From: Welwitschia mirabilis
Taxonomy: Eukaryota; Gnetophyta; Gnetopsida; Welwitschiales
Assembly (NCBI GenBank): GCA_051453625.1
Contig: JBOZIK010000001.1
Span: 171,292,927-171,318,092 of the forward strand
DNA length: 25,166 nt
Reading direction: 5' to 3'
Below are positions 19,471 to 25,166 of the stretch, piece by piece. Positions within the stretch are counted from its first letter, which is position 1; each line of letters opens with the position of its first letter. A model generated the notes under the pieces. It was not told the origin of the DNA, did no database searches, and worked only from the letters and a program-made list of their open reading frames with translations. Position numbers and translations under genes: made by a program.

Positions 19471-19946
19471 AGATAAATAATGATAAGTCAAAATTTTGAA
19501 ACATATTTAGACATTTTTAATAGATAAGTTATGCTTTTAGATAAGACAAGTTTTGAATATGAACAAAATTCTACCAAAAGTAATGATAAAAAAACACTTA
19601 TGAATTACATGTTTAAATGATACCATTTGAAAACACACTACAATACCAAATAATAATGAAACATCTGATCAAAGAAATTTTAACTCATTTTTTATGGAGA
19701 TGATAATTTTAATTTTATTCCAAATATATTGTACTCAAAAATACCAAAATAATGTAAGGATTAAGCTCAAACATAAGACTGAATTTTATTAACAAAACAA
19801 ACTATTACAAAGTTTTAAACTAAAAAGAAGTGTTCATCAAGAGCATATATTTAAAAAGTTCCACAAAAAAAAGCACAAATCTCTGTTTTTGACAACAAGA
19901 GCAAAAGAGAGAACAACACAACTATGATCTAAAAGACAAGAAGGAT
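19471..19946 (-). other. Noncoding spacer between extra ORF and polypurine array
   Basis: AT-rich, with no recognisable coding frame. By position it is the 3' untranslated part of the nested element. Confidence 0.5.
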
Positions 19947-20986
19947 TTAATCTGATTCCTCCTCTTCTTCTTCTTCTTCTTTAGATTCCTCTTCTGAATC
20001 TTCTTCATCTCCATCAGTACGAGCAAAGCTAATACCTTCAGCTGAGGTATGTGCAATGTCATATCCGGCTGCTCTGAGTGCTTCTTTCATATGCCTAGTA
20101 CGAGAGTCAAACCATTTCAAATATGAAAGAGTCTCATTTAGAGATGTTGCTTTTGGGATTTCAGAAGGGGATTTCTTTGAAGGAGCAAAGATATGCATGC
20201 AAGACAAATTCGCACACCTAATAAGTGACAAGGGCTAAAGTGTCTCCAAAGAAAAATGCAAATTAATAAGGAAATGGTGATAGATTTTAGTAATAAGCAC
20301 AGAGTAGGGTAGAGCTCCATTTCTATGGTACTCCAACTATGAAGCCATATTTTTCAATATTATGGCAGGAGCATCAATAGAATGCTCCATTCCTACCAAA
20401 TACATTAAATAAGCCCTGCAGCTAGAGGCTTCATCATGATGGCCAGCTAAAGGAAGAAAATTATAAGTAAAGATCAAGTGAATAAAGCGATATTTTGGAG
20501 TCAACAGAGAAGTAGAAATGGTGTGCTTCCAAGAATGCATTTTACCGCAAATCTTCCTTGTGACTGTTGGCTTATCTTTCATGGTATCTCTCAGAGGCCA
20601 AAACTCTTTATAGTCTCCCCATGGAAGATCGGTCAGCTCATAAATGAGGTCTGCTGTCACTTTTATCCTTCTACCCAAAACTAGGATTTCTAAAGTCCTA
20701 GCATTACAATTAAAAGAAGCATTGCAATAAAACATTCTAGTAAGAAAAGGATATGCAGAACCTGAAACATCCAAGAAATGATCTAGATCTTGATCTCTTA
20801 AGAGCTAAATAACATCTCTTAGCTCCTTAAGCTCAGATAAGTCTACAGCCCCTCTTGGCACATAGCTTTCTTTTCAAACTTCTCATAAAACTTGTCCCAG
20901 GCTTCTTCAGACATTCCATGAAAGAAGTAGGCAGGTTCCCTTGAAGCATCTTTCTTTGGGCCTCTTTTGGAAGAGCTGGCTACCAT
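19947..20986 (-). pseudogene. Extra (envelope-position) ORF of the nested element, putative plant transposon protein
   Basis: The likely start is ATG 20986 (MVASSSKRGPKKDASRE), followed by Lys-rich sequence and AYFFHGMSEEAWDKFYEKF. After one frameshift near 20860 the frame is constant to TAA 19947, about 345 codons in all. It is broken only by TAG at 20805, 20337 and 20235. The core at about 20740-20600 (FYCNASFN... VLGRRIKVTADLIYELTDLP) resembles the 'putative plant transposon protein' domain found in the third ORF of many Sireviruses and in related plant elements (by recall, not searched). The C-terminus is a run of Glu/Asp/Ser. No signal peptide or clear membrane segment is seen, so the term envelope-like rests on position only and I do not claim an entry function. 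The protein is not expressible as it stands. Confidence 0.65.
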
Positions 20987-21460
20987 TTTAAGACTTTTGA
21001 AGAAAAGAAAAACTAAGAAAATCACTGGATCTGGCTGCAAAGCTCTCTTAAGCTTGAAGAAACTCACTAGATCCGAAAGATTGGAGGTACTAGATTGAGA
21101 TGGAAACAAGTTAAGTTTCTATTTCTTTTATAGATTGAGAAAATAAGGTAAATTTAATAAAGAAATTAGATCCACTGACTATACTTCTACACTATAATCT
21201 GTCAGGTGTGGTCGACCACTCGAACATTCGGTCGACCCGTTGAGACGCAGGTTTACAGTACTAGAAAGGGTCTAGGCGACCAGGCTTTCAGGCTAGTCGA
21301 CCGATCACATCTGGTCACAGCCAAGGGATGGTGTACTGAACTCCAAATCACTTTCATGAAAGATAAATAGATTACTAGAACTAAATTTTACATCATATTT
21401 GATAGAAAAACATTTAATTTTATCATAATCTTTCCTAACATGTTGATTTGTATGAATTGA
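20987..21460 (-). other. Spacer with preserved GGTCGACC boxes, at the deletion site
   Basis: It lies between the protease end and the extra ORF. GGTCGACC is intact at 21210-21217 and 21230-21237, with ggcgacc at 21275 and agtcgacc at 21295. CpG dinucleotides are notably more frequent here than in the rest of the window. The integrase-RT-RNase H segment should be here in a full element and is missing. The box cluster may be an LTR-derived fragment or an element of the extra ORF's own leader. Confidence 0.5.
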
Positions 21461-21805
21461 CTAATCAAGAGTTTTAACATCTAAGTTGTAAGCATTATTA
21501 ACATGTTTTGTACTGAAAATAATAGCATTTGTTTTTTCATTCTTAACTATACATTTAGATTTATCAAAGATTATTCTATTCCCTTTATCACAAAGTTGAC
21601 TAACACTTAGTAAGTTGTGTTGTAAACCATTCACATAAAGTACAATATTAAGATTTAATGACATACCTTCTTTGATGCTTTCTGTACCTTCTATTTTTGT
21701 TGTTTGATTGTTTCTAAAAATGACTTCTTCTCCATTTATGCTCTTCAACCTTTGAAAGCTTGATTTATTTCCTGTTATATGCATTGAACAACCACTATCT
21801 ACATA
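21461..21805 (-). pseudogene. Copia aspartic protease, nested element
   Basis: This cleaves the gag-pol polyprotein in functional relatives. The active-site block YVDSGCSMHITG (about 21805-21770) is intact; the usual Trp just before it has become TAA (21806-21808). NLNIVLYVNGLQHNLLSVSQL (about 21650-21590) is the downstream landmark leading into the pre-integrase region. The frame is the same as gag upstream, as in copia fusions, and ends in TAG 21461. Beyond this no integrase motif appears. Odd point: the catalytic core is fully kept although everything after it in pol is gone. Confidence 0.85.
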
Positions 21806-23467
21806 TTAACTTTTCAAATGACATTCTCTACAATTTATCTATGTCACAAAACTTTGGAGATTATTAGCTTTAACCCACTTAGTCTTATTTGACTTAGGTG
21901 GTATATTTTTCTTAGGAATAAATTTAAATGGTAAAGCATTCACATGTTTAGAAGTAAACATCATATATTTAAATTTACAAAATAGTTTAGAATGACTAAG
22001 TATACCACAAAATTTGCATAAGATATTGGACACATACTTACTTATTTTGTTTATCTATTTTTTTGAAATTTGTGCTCCAAAATTAATACCTGATTTGTCT
22101 CCATTTTGCTTTTGTATTTCAAGCATCTATTCCAGTTTAAATGAACTACCAGAAAACTTATTTACAAAGAATGAAAGATCATTTACCTGGGTAATTAACC
22201 TGAGGTTATTGGCTTTAAGTACTTTGTACTTCTTTTCCACTTCCTCTTTTTCTTTTGTAATGGTCTTCACCATTTTGTTTAACTCATTGATTCTTTTCAT
22301 GAGCTTTTCAAATTCTTTATACAACTCTTGACAGGTTTCTTCTAACTCATCTTCCTCTTCATCAATCATCTCTAAGTCATCTAATGTTAAAGTACTAGGT
22401 ACATTCTTGAGAGATGATATTAGGGCCATAAGAGATAATCTCCTTTCTCTATTTAATCCATGATTTGAGTAGTTCTCTTCGACCTCATCATTTTTATTAT
22501 CCCAAGTTGCCATCAATGAGGTTTTTTTAGGCTTCTTTCTTTCTCTTCTAGTGTTGGGACATTCGTTGCTCATATGTCCAAATCCTTTGTATGGATAGCA
22601 CTGGATTTTCTTTCCCTTGTCTTGTTCTCTTCTTTGTTTTGGATTGGTTTTCCTTGGATTCCTACTTGATATTCCTTCCTTTTTCCTATAGAGAAATCTT
22701 TTGAAATGTCTGGCTAGAAGAACCACTTCATCATCATCAAGTTCTTCATTTGATCTGTCAGATCTATAATCCTCCTAAACACATTTCAAAGTAATACCTT
22801 TTCTTCTATCTTTAGTAAATTTAAGTTCATAGGTTTGGAGATTACCTTGAAGTTCTTCCAATGCCATTGCACTGATGTTTTTGCTTTCTTCGATGGCTGT
22901 TACCTTTGGTTCAAATCTCTTGAACAGGGATCTCAACACTTTCCTTGCCACTTTGCTTCCTTCCATGCATTCTCTGAGGCTTGCGATTGAGTTTACTATA
23001 TCTATAAGTCTAGCAAAAAATTCCTATAAGGTTTTTTCATCATCTATATGAATGTCTTCAAATCTAGAAATAAGCATTTGTAGTTTTGCTTGTTTAACAG
23101 TGGATGTTTCTTCATGTGCAACTTTCAAAATATTCCAAGCTTTCTTTGCATGGTTACAGTTTATAATTCTTTTAAATTCATCTGCGCACACTGCAAAAAA
23201 AATTGCATTAAGAGCATGGGCATCTATTATGGCTTTTGTTTTATCTGTGAGAGTCCATTGGTCTCTAGATTTGGGAACCAAAATAGTATTTCCCTTTTCA
23301 TCTATCTGGGCTATCATAGGCATAGTATGACCTTTATATATGACTTCTTCTACATTGGCATCTAAGGATCTAAGAAAAATTCTTATTCTAGCTTTTCAAT
23401 AGGAATAGTTTGAAGAATCTAACATGAGTGGACGACTAGTTGAAAATCCATCAATCGGGTTACTCAT
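21806..23467 (-). pseudogene. Sirevirus gag (UBN2, two zinc knuckles, coiled coil)
   Basis: Gag forms the virus-like particle. ATG 23467 gives an N-terminus with the NYSY(W)KARIRIFLRSLD motif of copia gag (the Trp is TGA at 23396). One frame runs through to the protease with no indel. Stops are TAG at 23024, 22775, 22127, 22055 and 21839, plus that TGA. UBN2-like blocks (AKKAWNILKVAHEET; KVLRSLFKRFEPKVTAIEE) span about 23180-22880. The first zinc knuckle at 22559-22600 reads CYPYKGFGHMSNEC, with its second Cys changed to Tyr. A Glu/Lys-rich coiled coil spans about 22390-22150. The second knuckle at 21977-22018, CKFCGILSHSKLFC, is a complete CX2CX4HX4C. Two knuckles with a coiled coil between are typical of Sireviruses. 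Confidence 0.88.
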
Positions 23468-23513
23468 TTTTAGGGTTCATAAGTCTAAATCTATAAAAAT
23501 CTCTTAAAGACTA

Positions 23514-23531
23514 ACCTAAGCTCTGATACTA
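23514..23531 (-). other. Primer-binding site, initiator Met-tRNA
   Basis: In element sense it reads TAGTATCAGAGCTTAGGTT, two bases from the LTR. The copia PBS TGGTATCAGAGCCAGGTT matches apart from G to A at position 2 and a change at CC/TTA. The complementary tRNA is the plant initiator Met-tRNA, standard for copia elements. It fixes the right LTR as the 5' LTR. Confidence 0.85.
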
Positions 23532-23846
23532 AATGATAGGATCAAGAACCCTAGAAGGGGGGGTGAATGGGTTCTTTTAAAAACTTATAAACAAAAACAC
23601 ATTTAAATAATCTAATCACTGCTTACATATAAGAATAACGAAATCAAGAACAAACATATGAGAAATGAAAAACTGAAAGTAATAAATCAAAAGATACTAA
23701 AACATAAACTACCAGTTTAGATGCATGCAGGATTTATAATGGTTTAGGAACTCCCCTACTCCACTCTCGACAATCAGTTTCTTTTAAGCTTGATCTCGGA
23801 TCTTTGTTACTCCACAGGTTTTTCTAGGCTCACCTGTTAACCCTTA

Positions 23847-23990
23847 CAAATAGACTTTTACAGGCTAAGTATCAACCTTAATAACAGATTTTTATAGGCT
23901 AAATCTCAATCTTTAATAATAGACTTTTGCAGGACAAGTCTCAAACTTTAACAACGGATATTTGTAGGCTAAGTCACAACCTTTAAAGAC
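23847..23990. repeat. 35-bp tandem repeat in LTR2
   Basis: Four diverged units of acttttacaggctaagtatcaac type, the counterpart of the array in LTR1. Confidence 0.85.
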
Positions 23991-24262
23991 AAATAGAAGT
24001 GATACAATGAAGCCTTGGTAGCTCTGATATCACTTGTTCAGTATCAGTACAATGAATGGAGCTCTTCTCCAAATGAATATAATGACAACGTCCTTAGATC
24101 TGATTCTGAGTGAAGTTCTTTTGCCAAGAATAGATCTTCTCAATCAGATATGAATCAATACAAAGATATTTTAATGAAATATACCACTTGATCTTTCAGA
24201 TCCATAATGAATATGCCGATTTAAAAAAGAGCCAAAAGATCTCTAAGTCATCTCTTGCCTAG

Positions 24263-24271
24263 CTATTTATA
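24263..24271 (-). promoter_or_regulatory. TATA box in LTR2 (5' LTR promoter)
   Basis: TATAAATAG on the minus strand, identical to the LTR1 copy. In the 5' LTR this would drive the element's genomic RNA. Confidence 0.7.
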
Positions 24272-24394
24272 ATGGATGGTTACTATGATCTATTATAATT
24301 GAGTTATGCCTCCAATGGCTATAAATGGCTAGAAAATGGCTAGGTAATAGCTAGGTAATGAATATATAACATTTACAGGATTTACTTTTCTGTA

Positions 24395-24690
24395 CCATTC
24401 GGTCGACCCCATAAAAATTCGGTCGACCCCATGAGAACTCGCTCATCCTCTTCCTGGATCTAATTGACTCCTTGTGTCTTTGTCTGGAACTATGGACTGT
24501 AATCTCCTCAAATCTGGTTATCCCATGAATATTCGATTGACCTCTTTTCATTCAGTTTAGGGATACTGGTTCTTAGGATCACAGGTTCGATCGACTCCTT
24601 CATAATTCGGCCGACTCCTCTGGGTTTAGTTCATTTCTCTGCATCTGCTTTAGGTGCAATTGACTCCTTTATGATCCAGTCGACCCCCAT
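24395..24690. repeat. GGTCGACC-type box cluster in LTR2
   Basis: Intact ggtcgacc occurs at 24401 and 24421, and decayed forms (attgactcc, gattgacc, gatcgactcc, ggccgactcc, agtcgacccc) lie further on. They are spaced about 20-50 bases. The role is unknown; repeated palindromes in LTRs have been described for Sireviruses. Confidence 0.6.
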
Positions 24691-24840
24691 TGGAGGTAAA
24701 CATAACTGAGAAATTTCTTTCATGTATTTTGGTCCAAATCTTTCATCTGCAAAACTCAATCTCATCTACACACAATATGTAATACTTTGCACTACACTAG
24801 AGAAATTAGTTTGACATTAATTGGAAAATATAATCTAACA

Positions 24841-24845
24841 TAAGG
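24841..24845. repeat. Target-site duplication TAAGG (right copy)
   Basis: It exactly matches the five bases before LTR1. Confidence 0.9.
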
Positions 24846-25166
24846 AACCCCTTTCATTCTTTCTTGTTCTTCTTCTATTTTTGAATAATCCTCCAGAGAC
24901 AGTTAAAAGTAACTTGCTAATGATATTCTAACCTATTTATAGTTAGTTATGTTAAAACAATATAATAGTTTGCCAATGTAATCAAACTGATAAGCCATAA
25001 TTTTTTACATGATCTATCCCTAGAAATTTTCATCCTAAGAATCCATTTTACAAGACCCAAGTCCTTCGTTACAAAGAATTTTTCCATCTCCTTTTTTAGC
25101 CTCTTAATTCCCTATATGGCATTTCTAGCAACAAGCATATCGTCAACATACAATTGTAAAATAACA
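24841..25166 (-). pseudogene. Copia reverse transcriptase relic (minus strand), right part of the host copia
   Basis: Minus-strand reading gives LYVDDMLVARNA at about 25153-25118; YVDD at 25139-25150 is the intact RT catalytic motif. It continues as FFVTKDLGLVKWILRMKISRDR (KDLG-AKQILGM-I-RDR in the family), then frameshifts, and ends with EEEQERMKGVP at the insertion point. The nested element splits the VPY codons exactly. Upstream RT and integrase of this strand would lie right of the window. One TAG is visible. KDLG-type RT with MKGVPYASAVGSL is common in Tork/Tnt1-like copia (from memory). Confidence 0.88.

Larger units (their letters stand above)
17891..24840 (-). mobile_element. Nested Sirevirus-type Ty1/copia element, internally deleted (6.95 kb)
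   Basis: It has LTRs at both ends, a 5-bp target duplication, a PBS beside the right LTR and polypurine tracts beside the left LTR, so the element reads on the minus strand. Inside are gag with two zinc knuckles and a coiled coil, protease, and an extra ORF in the envelope position. Integrase, RT and RNase H are missing; the gap in content lies at about 21455-21110. Sirevirus traits are the long gag with a coiled coil between two knuckles, the extra 3' ORF and repeated polypurine tracts. By eye the two LTRs differ at about one base in ten over their first 370 bases, so it is old. It would need another element's enzymes to move. Confidence 0.9.
23534..24840 (-). repeat. LTR2 (5' LTR of the nested element)
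   Basis: It begins tgataggatc and ends ataatctaaca on the plus strand, 1307 bases, TGTTAG...CTATCA in element sense. It has the same internal order as LTR1: C-rich U5 end, 35-bp repeats at 23847-23990, TATA box at 24263-24271, and GGTCGACC boxes at 24401, 24421 and onward to about 24690. It is followed by the right copy of TAAGG. The open frame at 24351-24551 lies inside the LTR and is not a gene. Confidence 0.93.

Noticed and set aside
20056-20684. Plus-strand frames opposite the extra ORF
   Set aside because: Shadows; the minus-strand frame has constant phase and a recognisable domain.
22014-22331. 105-codon plus-strand frame
   Set aside because: Antisense shadow of the gag coiled coil; the Phe/Ser-rich sequence is the complement of Glu/Lys codons.
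23052-23365. Plus-strand open frames opposite gag
   Set aside because: They lie antisense to the clear gag domain on the minus strand and have no motif of their own.
24351-24551. 66-codon minus-strand frame
   Set aside because: It is inside LTR2 and is not kept open in LTR1.
1-25166. A new multi-gene host system
   Set aside because: All readable protein motifs belong to known retrotransposon domains (copia gag, protease, integrase, RT, RNase H; LINE EN and RT; Sirevirus extra ORF), and all are broken. No other co-oriented gene cluster is present.

Overview
This is an AT-rich stretch of plant nuclear DNA, almost certainly from a flowering plant. No intact host gene, tRNA, rRNA or CRISPR array is visible. 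Nearly everything recognisable is transposable-element debris: Ty1/copia elements (several with Sirevirus traits), a long non-LTR (LINE/L1-type) element, and the probable edge of a Ty3/gypsy element. All coding regions carry stop codons or lost catalytic residues, so the insertions are old. Two 10-base N runs (11919-11928 and 18917-18926) are assembly gaps of unknown true length. The species cannot be named from the sequence.

Layout, left to right. (1) 399-3356: the 3' end of a plus-strand Sirevirus-like copia element, with a broken reading frame between pol and LTR (399-1184), polypurine tracts, and a 3' LTR of about 1.6 kb holding an 80-bp tandem repeat. (2) 3357-6990: unassigned AT-rich DNA with a short palindrome, a 65-bp tandem triplet and a GTGG-rich tract. 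(3) 6995-about 7870: a decayed tRNA-Asp primer-binding site and adjoining LTR-like DNA of a minus-strand gypsy element. (4) About 8560-11918: a plus-strand LINE with endonuclease, reverse transcriptase and C-terminal zinc-binding region in the normal order. (5) 11929-14019: unassigned sequence ending in an A-rich tail and a GAA microsatellite, possibly a LINE 3' end. (6) 15377-17560: a plus-strand copia gag-protease-integrase relic with a candidate short LTR and PBS. (7) 17561-17890 and 24841-25166: the RT/RNase H half of a minus-strand copia element, joined tail-to-tail to (6) at a sharp junction. (8) 17891-24840: a complete-ended but internally deleted Sirevirus-type element inserted into (7), with two LTRs, a TAAGG target-site duplication, an initiator-Met PBS, gag plus protease, an extra envelope-position ORF and several polypurine tracts, but no integrase, RT or RNase H.

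The parts do not form one pathway. They record an order of events: a copia element inserted; it was inverted, or met a second element tail-to-tail; the Sirevirus-type element later jumped into the minus-strand RT frame; everything then decayed, with a marked excess of TAG stops. I found no new enzymatic or defence system. The most unusual points are the inversion junction near 17561, the preserved single frame of the nested element's gag-protease and extra ORF, and the palindromic LTR boxes that decay at CpG.
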